A DNA stretch of 64,000 nucleotides. Origin: Inonotus obliquus (Eukaryota; Basidiomycota; Agaricomycetes; Hymenochaetales; Hymenochaetaceae). The notes beneath the pieces were generated by a model, which was not told the DNA's origin, did no database searches, and saw only the letters and a list, made by a program, of their open reading frames with translations. Both the position numbers and the translations under genes were made by a program. Shown in pieces: positions 23,199-34,748 of this stretch (positions are counted from its first letter, which is position 1; every line of letters starts with the position of its first letter). Where the stretch lies: contig JAJHTX010000012.1 of assembly GCA_032164295.1 (NCBI GenBank), positions 1,240,001 through 1,304,000 of the forward strand, given 5' to 3'.

Positions 23199-24170
23199 AT
23201 GAAGCCTGAAAGATCTCAGTAAACTTGATGCGGAATTAACGGCTTGGACGACTTGTGAAGGACTTCGGCTGCCCCCCCTCCCGAAACCATGGACGTTATG
23301 TTTGTTAATCTATTAAATAGTTGAACGCTTCACAGTCTTGGTATAAGTACTACAGTATTAATTTACGATGTGGGAATTGACAATTTGCGTAAGAGAGTGA
23401 ATTTTGCGGGCCGCGTATCTGCGTGAATGAGTGATTGAATGATTGAATGTCACGACTTCTCCCCAGAAAAGAGCATAGCTTCGGATATAAAAACATGGCT
23501 ATGAAGATAATTATAGCCCTCCTTCTTTTTCCCCACTTTTGAAATCCAAAAGTTCTCTGAGAGGAGGGGGGGTGGGTAGCTCTGCAACACATACAGTAAT
23601 TGCAGTAGGAAATTCGTCTATTAACCCTACAATTCCTATGAGTAACTTATGTAAAAACATCGTTCAAAGTGGTAATTGTACAAAAACTACAAACAGCCTT
23701 TCAGAATCTCCTCTTGGTTATTTTTGATGATACATTAAAGAGAACGTCCAAAAGAGTGAGAAGCAAAATAAAATACATTTACAAATAGGAAGAAGAAGTA
23801 CGACAGTACCGGAAGAGGGGCGGGCAGTGTGGGCAATGTATAATCGATTCCATTCAATGGGCACCGAATTGAGACACAATGTACAATTACCGGAGGCAAA
23901 TTTGGTCGTACAAAAGATGGATGGCTAGCGGAAACGTAAGCGGATTCCGGGACCGGCGTGAAGTTTTCTCCTTGCCAAGGACAATTTACGCGGAGGCTTT
24001 ATAGTGTAATTTTGCGGAGCCGCTCCGATGGGTACTACTGACGCGTCGCTGCCGGAGAAAGTGCTGGACTCCCGTCCGCGGATGTTGTTGAGATCGTTGG
24101 GATAGTCAATTTGCTTCCATACATATGAATTGTGAGAACGCCAATTGGTATTTATAGGAATAGAAAAGGC
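23199..24170. other. Intergenic, no gene seen
   Basis: AT-rich spacer between the Kre9-like gene and the 3' end of the stress protein gene. Short frames only. It must hold the 3' untranslated regions of both neighbours, which converge here. Confidence 0.4.
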
Positions 24171-25197
24171 TCACTCCTCGAAGTGAATCCCGCGCTTCGG
24201 ATCCAAGCGGCGCTTCATCATGGTTTTGCGGACCTTTCGCTCTGGACGAACGACGATAACTGGAACAGGCGATGCAGATAAGCAATACCTAAAAGCAGTG
24301 TTGATTGTTAATACTGAGCCAGAATGAACTGCGATATGGTCTCTGGCTAACCTTGAGACACTGCCCATTCCGCCGAAGGCTGCTCCAAACATCTTGACTC
24401 CGCGTTGGCCCCGTGTGCCAACGATGAGAGAGTCTGGTCGATACATTGCGATAAGCCGATCAATAGTTTCCGTTACTTTGCCAGCAATGAATTCTACGAT
24501 TATGGATATCTGAATGGGGATGAGAGATTTCACGTAAAATAACTATGACAGTGGCAATGGGTAGAACATAGTTTGCGACATACCTTGCGATCAGGATCGT
24601 ATTCTGTGTTCAGCCTCTGTACTTGACGTAGAAGCTCGTGTGCCTCTTCTCGGACGGACCCATGATCTCGATCTTTAAAATTGAGAGGTTAATGTAACGA
24701 ATGGGAAGCAAGACCACTGTGCAAAGGAGCGTACCAAGTTCCTCTGCATCAAATCCCCGAAACACGATGAGCTCATCGCCCTCCTGTACCAAGCTTTCCA
24801 TGACCCAATCAAGAGCTTCAGTGCCACTCTCGTCTGGGCTTGCAGCAACGAGGAAGACGCGTGTCATTCGAGTTCGCTTATACCCATCAGACTTGACTGG
24901 CAATGTATAACTGAATACTGGCGCGTCTGGGTTCTCGAAGGTGTCAAAGGCGACTTTGGGTGTGTAACCCTCGCCAGCTCGGAGACCAGATATATTCGAC
25001 GAGCCCGTTGAGATTGGGACGAGCGGCGTGCCAAGAAGAGCAGGAGAAGGAGAGTGCGTAGCGAGGAACTCTGAAGGGGATCTAGGGGAGGAAGCGACGG
25101 ATGAACTGGATTGAGGTGTCTGAGGCTGCGGTTGCTTCAATGCTGAACGTAGCCCTGAAGCAGGGGGCAGCGGAATATGATACGGCCTCTCTGTCAT
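24171..25197 (-). CDS. Universal stress protein (UspA) family protein
   Basis: Four exons (25197-24735, 24672-24584, 24509-24352, 24288-24171) give 275 residues. After a Ser/Pro/Gln-rich N-terminal region of about 105 residues the Usp fold begins with TRVFLVAASPDESGTEALDW. It continues through EGDELIVFRGF and VTETIDRLIAMYRPDSLIVG and reaches the nucleotide-binding loop GTRGQRGVKM, with VSR followed by PVPVIVVRPE at the end. Family members bind ATP or AMP and act in stress responses. The disordered Ser/Pro-rich extension is typical for fungal members. ATG 25197 starts MTERPYHIPLPP; the frame is open a little further upstream but without another ATG. It diverges from the WW-domain gene with 217 bases between the starts. 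Confidence 0.88.
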
Positions 25198-25414
25198 CCT
25201 GTTCTGTGATAGCGTATGCGCTGGTATCAATTGGGTGGTAAGTAGTTGCTGACGGATGTCGTTGCTCGTCGTCGTCGTTCAGTAAAAGTATATTTTAACT
25301 GAATGCAATGAGCGGCAGCGCCGAGCCTCCTCGGCCATCTCCGATCGGAGTCCCAAATGTTCCCAATGAAGGTGTGTCGATCACGATTCCAGAGGTTTCT
25401 CGCCAGCGTCCGTC

Positions 25415-26306
25415 ATGTCGAGCAAAGATAGTGCCTCACCGTCACCTTTGCCATCACCCCCAGTAGAGACGCCGTCAGCTGGACAGAAGGAGAAAGAGAA
25501 AGAGGAGGAAAGGCGGGAAGAGAAGAGCGAATCTCATGAAGATGGACGTGGTAAGGAGAGAACTGAGTCTCCAGAGTCGGCGTCCGACTCGTCCAAGTCG
25601 CAATCGTCTAGGGAAGATGCCGCACCAGAAGCCTCGTCATCAAACGAGAAGAGTACTGAAGAACTTCCTCCCAATGCATCTACCGAGCACTCAAGTACGG
25701 GTTTGCCGCCAGTGGCGAATGCTCACGTTCAGGGCGACTGGCAGGCAATCTGGTCACCCCAGCATAGGACGTACTACTTCCATAACCTACGCACGAATGA
25801 AACGACATGGAAAAATCCACTCGCCCCTTCAGACACCTCTGCTACTGCAAGCGCCTCTTATTCGTCGCAGTTAGCTGCCCAAGAAGCCGCCGCGGCCGCC
25901 GGGATTGATCCCGACCTGGCATATCTTGATCCCACGCTTGTAGCTGGCCCTTCTGCGCCTTCACCGTTTGCGTATACTGCGAAATTCAACGCTCGTACAG
26001 GTGCCTTTGCCAAAACAGATGCGCGAAATCCAGAGCATGTGTCGGAGTACGAAAGGATGAAGCGTATGAACAACTTCTACTTTGACATGGATGCGTGGCA
26101 GCAGGACGTGGAGAAGAGGTATGAGGAGGAGGATGAAGATGCAGCCGGTAAGAAGAGGAAGAAACCTTCGAAGAAGGACTTGGTACGCATGATGATTCTT
26201 TTCCAGCTTGATCGCGACTCTTATTCAAGAATCCCTCGTTCAGGAGATGTTCAAAGAGCGGAAAAAGCAGAAGAAACTAGCAAAGACAGCATGGCTCCGT
26301 ACTTAG
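25415..26306 (+). CDS. WW-domain protein
   Basis: Two exons (25415-26182 and 26244-26306) give 276 residues. An acidic and Ser-rich N-terminus is followed by one WW domain at about residues 106-136: W109, the YYF core at 120-122, W132 and P135 are all present, so it should bind proline-rich ligands. The C-terminal part (NPEHVSEYERMKRMNNFYFD, then WQQDVEKRYEEE) and the very end (MFKERKKQKKLAKTAWLRT) look like a conserved fungal tail. The 61-nt intron was placed so that KKPSKKDL joins EMFKERKKQ; reading through it gives a poorer end. The 3' end faces the CinA-type gene, with 58 bases between stops. Confidence 0.82.
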
Positions 26307-26364
26307 GACTCCTGTATCTTCGTTCGTTACATACAAAAATTTCCATTTGCTATCCTTATCATTT

Positions 26365-27024
26365 TCACAGACTCGCTTTCCCGAACTGTTCATCGCCCTG
26401 CAAGACGTCAAGGAAGAGCTGCAGAGCCGCTTCCGCAAACTTGACCATGTTCAAGTCGCGCTCTGCGCTACCGGTCTCAATTTCTCGTTTCACTTCTCCA
26501 TCTACCGAGACGACTGCTAATGCGACGTAGCCTCTGCAAGGAGTAGAGGTTGTTGAGAGCGGTAAGTTGTTATGACGAACTGATGTCCTTACGGGGTGCG
26601 ATTCCTTGTCGAGCCACCGGTTGGACCAGCTGTCCCAGATTCCCCTATTGCATAAGTCGTCTTCAACGTCCCGCGTGCATTTCTCGCAAGACCTGCCACT
26701 ATCTCCGGCGTCGGTCCCCTACAACATTCCTATCAAACCTATAGTCCCAAATGTAAGCAATGTTCTAGCTCACGCGTAACCTTTCAGATAGTCTTCCGTC
26801 CAGCCACCATACACAATACGCGATGGAAGAGTATAAAGAGTAAGTCCACCTCCGTAATACGCACTTGCACCAGGTACAGAGAGAAGTGCAGCAGAGATGA
26901 GACCTCCACAAGCTGTCTCCGCTACTGCGACACTTTGCTTTCGCTCTGTCAGAATTGAGGCTATTTGGCCGACTAGCGCTCGGAGTGGTGCAGGCGGAAA
27001 GATTGCTGTGGCGGTTGTGGACAT
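26365..27024 (-). CDS. CinA C-terminal domain protein (nicotinamide-nucleotide amidase type)
   Basis: Three exons (27024-26774, 26718-26593, 26533-26365) give 181 residues, the size of a stand-alone CinA C-terminal domain. Visible family blocks are SVAVAETACGGLISAALLS near the N-terminus, GASAYYGGGLTLYT, GPTPEIVAGLARNARGTL, and ESGTAGPTGGSTRNRTPGY. In bacteria this domain deamidates nicotinamide mononucleotide to nicotinic acid mononucleotide in pyridine nucleotide salvage. Fungal copies are usually unstudied, so the activity here is inferred from the family. Donor and acceptor pairs restore the family motif at both introns. Convergent with the WW-domain gene. Confidence 0.85.
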
Positions 27025-27355
27025 GGTATGTTGAATAGTGGTACTGCTGATGGTAGTATAGATTAGAGAGATGTTGAGGTGCCTTTACCGCTATATGCAT
27101 GTATTGGTAAGCTTTCGTGGTGACGTTTATGTTTGGTCAGCTGAGGCATAGATAGCGGATTTCGGGCTGTGTGTATATATTATATATTTCGATTTATAGA
27201 AATGGATAGACCATGCAATACCATGGATCAATTCCAAGAACCTTACTTTAACATCAGTCAAAGACCGATTTAAATCCGAAGAAATGGATTGAAGCAGCAG
27301 CTCTCTAAAGACACAGAAGAGATTTTGGCTACTTGATTCATTGAAGACAGATTAT

Positions 27356-28569
27356 CTACAGAGCACTTGCACCTGAAAGATTGCAAAAGGGTTGATAAGC
27401 ATCAGTTGAATGTATAGTACGAAGGAGAACTGACCAGTGATGATATCGACAAGTTCGTTCGTAATAGCAGCTTGGCGACCACGGTTGTACTTAAGAGTCA
27501 AGCTAGTGATCATGTCGCCGGCATTCTTTGACGCGTTGTCCATAGCATTTCGGCTGTAAAAAATGAAAGAGTATACTCAGAATTGAATGGTGTCGGGGTT
27601 GAGGGAATAACACACCGAGAGCTAATCTCGCAGGCGTGACTCTCGACCAGCGCGGAATAGATGGCATTTGCAAGCGCGAATTCAGCGAGATCCCCGGTAA
27701 CATCATCCTCCATCTCGTACGCCTTGAAACCAGCTAAACGAGACAATAAATTAAGTCGTCGTAATCAGAACTCTGATAGAATCTTAGCTCACGAGCTTCC
27801 TTGAGGTTCTCCTCGCCAGCAACAACCGTCGACGTCGATTCATACGAAATTGCCGAGACGAACTTGTTATATATGATGTGTACCTCATCATACTTGGTCC
27901 CTGAGGTTGTGATCAAGTCCGCAACGGAGGCAGCATCCGAAAAAGTCGGGACGTCACGTCCAATTTGGTTAAACGTTAAAACAAGGTTGTCCGGAAGGGC
28001 ACGAAAGAGCTGAGCCTTGGATTTGTCACCGATGACCATGAGAGGCGTGTCCTTGTCGGCTTCACCCTCCTGGTAGGCACGTCGAGCAGCCTTTGAGACG
28101 GACGAATGGATACCACCGCACAGACCCTTGTCGGAAGAGATGACGAGGAAGAGTTTGCGTTTGGAACCCTCTTCTGAAGGCGCGTTTTGAAAAACCTCTG
28201 TTACATGTAATAACGCATGAGAATGAGTTGAGAAAATTGGTTGTAACTGAAGTCCATAAGGATGGGTAGACCATACCAGAGTTAGCGGAGCCGTACGCTT
28301 TGCCAGCCTGCATCGCTCGCTGCGCTTTCGCGAGCTTTGTAGAAGCAATCATTTTCATCGACTATAGACAAAAGTACTTCAGAGGCCTGTAAACATGCTA
28401 TTGAAGATCCAACGTAACGGACCTTGGTGATTTTCTCGATGTTGCGAACGGACTTTAGACGAAGCTCAAGCTCACGGAGCGTCGCCATGTTGCGCGCGCC
28501 AGCGGGCGCAGCAAAGGAAGCATTCTGAGCAGCAGTACGGCCCAGTGCTAGCGAGCGCCGTGCCAACAT
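27356..28569 (-). CDS. ATP3: ATP synthase F1 subunit gamma, mitochondrial
   Basis: Multi-exon gene with start ATG 28569 ([15 protein letters not shown]), a mitochondrial targeting peptide, and then the hallmark N-terminus of gamma: [52 protein letters not shown]. The C-terminal helix is split over several exons ([53 protein letters not shown]) and ends GASAL after a last short exon, stop at 27358-27356. Gamma is the rotor shaft of the F1 part in the matrix. The gene looks complete. It diverges from the eIF2-beta gene over 220 bases. Confidence 0.93.
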
Positions 28570-28789
28570 CGTGGTTGAAAGAAAGGAGAACAAGTAGAGC
28601 TGAAGGAGGGGAACAACGGTGTCGACGTTGACGAGAGCTGAGGTTGTCGGACCTAGCCGGGATAATTTAAAATAAATTACCTCATCTGGACGCTACACAT
28701 TACATAAACATCATGCCGCTTTGCAGTAGCGCTTGAGTCATCTTGTCGTCGACCACCATCTCCTCGATTTCACACATACTACTCAAGTC
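28570..28789. promoter_or_regulatory. Shared divergent promoter of ATP3 and eIF2-beta genes
   Basis: Only 220 bases separate the two start codons, which point away from each other, so both promoters must lie here or overlap the leaders. I see no clear TATA box. Confidence 0.55.
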
Positions 28790-30151
28790 ATGGCATCGGA
28801 AGAGCCTCTATTTGACCCTTCCCTGAAGAAAAAGAAGAAGAAGAAGGCTGTCGCTTTCTTTGAGGACCCATTGGGCGCAGATGCAGACCCTACAACCCCT
28901 GCTCCTCCAATTGAGGATGACGGTGCACCTCAGACGGTACACGAACAAATGAAGCAAAATGAACTAGCGAACGGAGGAGACGAATCGAAGGAGAATGGCG
29001 ACGATGACCTTAAAACGATGTTCGGGGATCTAAAGAAGAAGAAAAAGAAGAAGGAGATACCTATGGACTTGGTGCATATATCTGCTCAATTTCAATCATC
29101 CGATATATGGTCCGCTAATCTCTTATAACAGGGTGAAGAAGGATCAGGAGCGTCAACACCGTTGGAAGGCTCCGCGACACCAGATCTTGATTTCTCCGAT
29201 CTCAGGAAGAAGAAAAAGAAGAAAGAGATTCCGCTCGACTTGGGCGAAGACTCGGGTACATCGACGCCTGTGGCGAAGGAAGCCGGAGATGGCGCCGCTG
29301 CTTCAGGAGCTCGCGCCGAGGATCTTGACTTCAGCGATTTGAAGAAGAAGAAAAAGTCAACTAAGAAGAAGGCCCAATTGGATTTGGAGGCTTTTGAACG
29401 CGAGCTGGGTGAGGCGACTGGTGAAGGTCCTGATGGATCACACCTCGACCAAATCGACGAAAATGACCTCGGGGATGATGTTTTTGTACGCGACGGCGTG
29501 ACCAGCGGAAATCAGGCAGACGCCGAACCCTGGTTGGGCAGTGACCGAGATTACACATATCAGGAGGTATAATGGTTTTCTTTCTCTATCAGAATATCAG
29601 AATGCATTTCTTATGCAGCTCTTATGCAGCTCCTTCACCGGTTCTACAACTTACTTCATGCTCAAAACCCATCATTGCTAACCTCTACTGGGAAACGTTA
29701 CACCCTCGCCCCGCCATCAATTCATCGTGAGGGGAATAAGAAGACGATTTTCGCCAACCTCACCGATATCGCGAAGAAAATGCACAGACCCGTCGAACAT
29801 GTTATGCAGTTCATGCTTGCAGAGATGGGGACGACCGGATCTGTTGACGGTTCTCTGCGACTGGTTATCAAGGGTCGTTTCCAACAGAAGCAGGTGGAGA
29901 ACGTGTTGAGGCGGTACATCGGTACGGTCTCCGCCAGACTCAATTACAAATGCTCCGTGCTGACAGTTATCCTGAAATATACAGTCGAGTACGTAACTTG
30001 CAAAACGTGCAAGTCACCAGACACAATTCTTCAGAAAGAGAACCGTATTTTCTTTGTCCTGTGCGAATCGTGCGGTTCGAGGAGGTCAGTCAGTACCATC
30101 AAGACAGGTTTCCAGGCGCAAGTTGGGCGGAGGAAGAAAGTGGCTACTTAA
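28790..30151 (+). CDS. SUI3: Translation initiation factor eIF2 subunit beta
   Basis: Four exons (28790-29071, 29132-29566, 29630-29921, 29985-30151) give 391 residues. Lysine-rich blocks that bind eIF5 and eIF2B-epsilon are at about residues 12-18, 82-88, 115-122 and 159-169. The core follows: [57 protein letters not shown]. The zinc-binding C-terminus shows C-x2-C (TCKTC) and CESCGS, ending VGRRKKVAT. eIF2 carries initiator Met-tRNA to the 40S subunit. Intron 2 ends in a tandem duplication that offers two acceptors; only the second keeps the frame (QELLHRFY). Family and completeness are certain. Confidence 0.95.
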
Positions 30152-30446
30152 ACGAACCAGGAATGTTTTTGTTGTGTTGTTGACAATAATGCCTGTAGCA
30201 TCTACCTGCACACCCCGCTGTATCTCCAAGGTTCTCGATAGATCTGCCTGTGTCTGAATGTATACCGATAACTGGATTACAAATATCTCGCGTACGTAAG
30301 AACTGCTTTATTTGGATACGCGTGTTTCATTATATTGGTGGACACACGTCTCACAACTCTTGGGCCCTCTTTCACTCACAACACCCGTCCCCTCTCCCGT
30401 CGCTGGTCGCCGCAAAGCTCAGCAAAAATATTACGATAAAAAAAAG

Positions 30447-33278
30447 ATGCGCGTACGTACGCTGGAAATACGGTGGCACGACAGCAAGCCAATCAACTCG
30501 TGCGATTTCCAGCCAGTCCCGCCAAAGAAGGCGCGTCCCGCGAATGAGAAGGACTTCACTGGTCAGAGCTATCGCCTCGCCACCGCTGGAGAGGATAACA
30601 ATGTGAGGGTACGTGGCCCTATTCCTCTCAGTACGTTGAGGGGGGGATATCGATGCTCATGCCGTTTCTTGACTTAGATCTGGATGGTATACCCGAATAT
30701 CCTACCACCAAGCGTGGCAGAGAGCGCGTCGTCGGGATCATCAGCACTCCCTACTCCCCATCCGCCGCGCGTTGAATACCTTTCGACGCTTTCTAAACAC
30801 CAGGCCCCCGTGAATGTTGTCAGGTTTAGTCCGAATGGTAAGTAATGATCTTATTTGGATTCGATGTGGAGTTGACGATCGTCTGCAGGGGAATTGATAG
30901 CGTCTGCTGGTGATGGTACGTGTCTTATTTTAGCATTTAGTTTGGCATTTCAAGACACAGTTCGTACTACATTAATTAAGCGCGGTGCGAGGGAAGGATG
31001 AGGAGCACGGCGCATCAACGCGTCGTCTGCCTTATTGTCTCACCGTGTTTTCGTGCCCGGCTTGCACACCTTGATCCCAAACCATTTCTAGCCTTGGTAC
31101 ACCTTTTACTGACTGTGTTTCTTGACAGATGGAATGGTGATAATCTGGTCACCTTCATCAACTGCACCGAATGTAGCGTATGGCTCAGAACCTGACGAAC
31201 ATTCATTCGAAAAGGAATTTTGGAAAGCACGAACACCATTCCGATGCACGACAATGCAGGTGTACGATCTTGCATGGAGCCCAACGGGTGAATACGTCAT
31301 CGCGGGAAGCACGGATAACACAGCACGTATCTTTACCTCCGCGGACGGCAAGTGCGTCCGTGAGATCGCAGAGCACAGTCATTTTGTACAAGGTGTGGCT
31401 TGGGATCCGATGAACGAATACATTGCTACGCAGAGCAGTGACCGCGCCGTGCATGTATATAGCCTCAACGCGAAGCACGGCCCGGGTGCCTTTGAGGTGC
31501 ATGCTGTGGGTCGCAACACAAAGATAAACGTGAAATCAAACCGGACACCTAGTGTTGGCGTTGGTCGCAAACGCGGGCGTTCAACGAGGAAGGAATCGAC
31601 GGCGAGCGATGCAGAATCTGGATTTGCTTCGGACAGAGATGAAATATACCCACCGCCGCCTCCTGTAAGCATGCCTATGCCGATAACACCTGCACCATCA
31701 ATTGCAAGTACACCATCTGCGTCCGGGCCAGCATTTCTTCCGCCGCCGTCGGAGCGAACGATGTCGCGGCGCTCGTCGTTTAGTTCGGTTGCACCTGGAT
31801 CCCCTGCTCTGTCACATTACAGTAATAGCCACACAGGTCGCTCACCATCGCCCATGCCACCATTACCAGCCATCCGTGCACCACCGAGTCCGCAATTGAT
31901 CGCCCAATCACGGCTGTATGGTGATGAAAGTTTCACGAACTTCTTTCGTCGGCTTACGTTTAGTCCTGACGGCGCACTTCTGTTGACTCCATCTGGGCAT
32001 TTCGAAGACCCCAGCAATATTGCGGCTTTAATGGGTGGCGAATCCTCCCGTGGAAGGCGAGGCTATCCGATGGATAGTTCACCGGCAGATCCGACGTCAG
32101 CTTCTTCAGTTTACATTTATTCTCGGGCGAACTTTGCACGTCCTCCTATTGCACAGCTTCCTGGGCACAAGAAAGCAAGCGTTGCGGTCAAATTTTCACC
32201 TGTACTTTATTCCCTGCGCCCAGGAGTCACAGGTGTGCAAACAGTTCCGGAGCCGCGAACGACGACTATTGCTGTCGAGCGCGGAAACGGACAACAGGTT
32301 GACATTGATATGATTGGGCCTTTACCGATTTCTTGTTTGACAGCGCCCATGCTTACTGGGGAATCCCAGGCGGCAGGCAATCACCCAGAATCGCGTAGTC
32401 AATCACGCGTCGCGCCTTCGCCTTCTCCACAAACTCCCCATCCTTCTCAGACGCTTCCATCTCCGGCGCTTTCCGCCGTAGACGGTGCGCCACAGACACC
32501 CGCTCAAAGGCAAAGATCTGTGTCTCTGACACCGTCGATTGCAGGCACGGGTACCACCACGGCACCTCAGACGGGCTCGGTCTTTGCTTTGCCATATAGG
32601 ATGCTATTTGCGGTTGCGACAATGGATGCTATCACAATCCATGACACACAGCAAGCAGGTCCTATCGCGCTGCTGACGAAGTTGCATTATGACGAGTTCA
32701 CAGACATGGCTTGGTATGATCCCCCGATTGACAGAAAACTATCCTGCGAATACTAATGGAGTATAATTTACAGGTCTCCCGATGGGCAATGCTTGATACT
32801 AACGTCGCGAGACGGGTACTGCACGATCGTCATATTTGATCAAGTATTACCAGCATATCATATCCAGCAATCCTCGTTGCAACTCGAGTCTATTGCGCTC
32901 TCGCACCACATGTCGACCACCTCGCACCCACACCACTCGCATACTCACTCACACTCGCATTCACATTCTCAAGGATCATTACCGCCGTCCGCGCATGTGA
33001 CACCTTCGCCGACGCCTGCAAAGCGAAGCGCACCATTGCCATCCTTAGATCGGCCCGTATCTTCTGGGAGTACGAGCGTTAGTTTTGTCCCGCCAGAGTC
33101 TGCTGCCTCGGCTTCGAGCACCGTAATCTCTAGACCTCCATCGGTGGCGGGAACATCTACAGCATCGACAACGGAAGCGCCGACCACAGAAACGGAAGGC
33201 GATGCGGTAGCTTCTGCAGAACCACCCAAGAAAAAACGAAGAGTCGCGCTCACTCGCGTTGGGGATGTCGATTCATGA
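30447..33278 (+). CDS. CAC2: Chromatin assembly factor 1 subunit B (p60/Cac2), WD40 protein
   Basis: Five exons (30447-30608, 30678-30837, 30889-30915, 31129-32713, 32774-33278) give 812 residues. The start MRVRTLEIRWHDSKPI is the family signature. WD repeats follow: LATAGEDNNVRIWMVYP, ELIASAGDDGMVIIWSP, QVYDLAWSPTGEYVIAGSTD, FVQGVAWDPMNEYIATQS. After a long Ser/Pro-rich insert come more blades (NFFRRLTFSPDGALLLTPS; DMAWSPDGQCLILTSRDGYC). The C-terminus is His-, Ser- and Pro-rich and ends near a basic KKKRR motif. CAF-1 deposits H3-H4 behind replication forks in the nucleus. HIR1-type proteins are related but lack this start. Exon 3 is only 27 nt. Confidence 0.9.
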
Positions 33279-33746
33279 GGAGCATATGCTCTCAGTGGAC
33301 ACGAGCTAAGACAATTTTCTTTTGCATCGATCTGTTATAATACATAATATTTTTGCCTTTTTATTCTTTTTACGAATAGTTTTTTTGTCGTTTCGAGCCT
33401 GATCTCTTTTATTGCTGCATGTCATTTCATTTTTCTCGCCTTGCTACGCTTGCTTTGTTGTCTCCATCCTATGCACTCTTTCTACCTTTTATGGTATGTT
33501 CTCCGCGATGCACAAGCTCTGCTTGACCAAGGAGGAAGTTCGGGTACGGTGTACATTATCTTGATGATCCATTGTGTATATAAAAAGTGCAGTTACCGAA
33601 CCAATGCTCATATCTTCTCGGATTTTCCCACTCACTTGGTCGTCTCTGTGATAAGATTGATCAGATTGTAAATTCAAACTCAGAGCGTAACTCAGTAACT
33701 TCGTAAGCTCACTTAACAATCCAACACAGTCTCGTACTGAGAGACC
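33279..33746. other. Convergent intergenic spacer
   Basis: Between the stops of the CAF-1 subunit gene and the IMPACT-like gene. T-rich after 33310, which fits a 3' untranslated region. No other feature seen. Confidence 0.5.
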
Positions 33747-34599
33747 TCATGACAAGTCACCCTTGGCGCGTTTGAGGATTCCCTGAACACTCAAAATGGC
33801 ATTTTGTCGCGCGGTAACTAAACGTCTAGCACGCGCGAGATTGGGTATGGGCTTTAAGAGCATCGAATGGTAATCTGGGCATTCTCGATGTGTCAGTGTT
33901 GGTGTACCCCCATCTTCCATCTTGGTTTCTGATGAAGATTTGGCTGGAGAGTTCGGAGTTCGCGTAGCGGCCACTTCCGCTCGGAGTTGGGCGAGTTGTT
34001 CATCGAGTTCCTTGAGTTCGTCTATAACAGCCTCGACTTCCTCGATGGCTTTAAAAGCTCGGCATACTTCGCGGGTACATGTTTCGATATGTGTGAATCG
34101 GATGGGTCCAAGAAGTGTTCCGCCGAACCTGTAATCAACCAGTTACAAATACAGGTATCTCTTGTTACTCGTCAATTATTTCCACGTAGAGATAAAGGGT
34201 TAGATGAAAGGTATCCAATCCTCACCATCGACTGACAATAACAATAGCATCGATAATCCCTTCCTTCTCCATCACTTTCAATATACTTTTCCCACCATGA
34301 TCTTCACCATCGTCTTCTTTCCCACTAACAAGCTCAAAATCATCTGGTCCTCCTAGACCATCACACCCAGCTTTCAAGCTCATACATCTCCAAGCAGCGA
34401 TTTCGTGTGTAGCTGATTTTGAGTGATTTAAGACGTTTTTGTGGTGAGAGTGGTTACGATGGGCAGTAGAAGGTGAGGAGGCGCGGTAGATCGCTGCCTT
34501 GAAGGTGCTCCCTCGATCTTGGATTTCCGTTGAGGTTGCGAGAGGCGTTGGAGGCGGGTTACGAGAGGTTATGAATGAGTCCAGAGTTGAGGATGTCAT
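33747..34599 (-). CDS. IMPACT/YIH1-type (UPF0029) domain protein
   Basis: Two exons (34599-34226, 34128-33747) give 251 residues. The Impact N-terminal domain spans about residues 30-155: FKAAIYRASSP at its start, then AIVIVSRW joined across the intron to FGGTLLGPIRFTHIETCTRE, the most conserved block of the family. A coiled segment (AIEEVEAVIDELKELDEQLA) and a Ser/Thr-rich region follow. Yih1/IMPACT inhibits Gcn2 activation through an N-terminal RWD domain; this protein has no RWD domain, so it is a shorter relative and the Gcn2 link is not shown. The gene ends with LKRAKGDLS. Confidence 0.82.
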
Positions 34600-34748
34600 G
34601 TCGTGAGGTACAGTGGAAATAGAGTAATTAGCCGTTGATCAGTGATCGAAAGGAAGATGATGATCGACGTGATGAGATCGGAGGTAAATTGAGTTTGAAT
34701 GGACAAATTACGCGTCAAACTCACGTGATGCAAAAAGTCGATCAATTC

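Noticed and set aside
26307..26530. Extended end of the WW-domain frame (371 codons)
   Set aside because: Reading through ignores a good intron (26183-26243), and the extra part is antisense to the CinA-type gene. Splicing gives a conserved-looking C-terminus instead.
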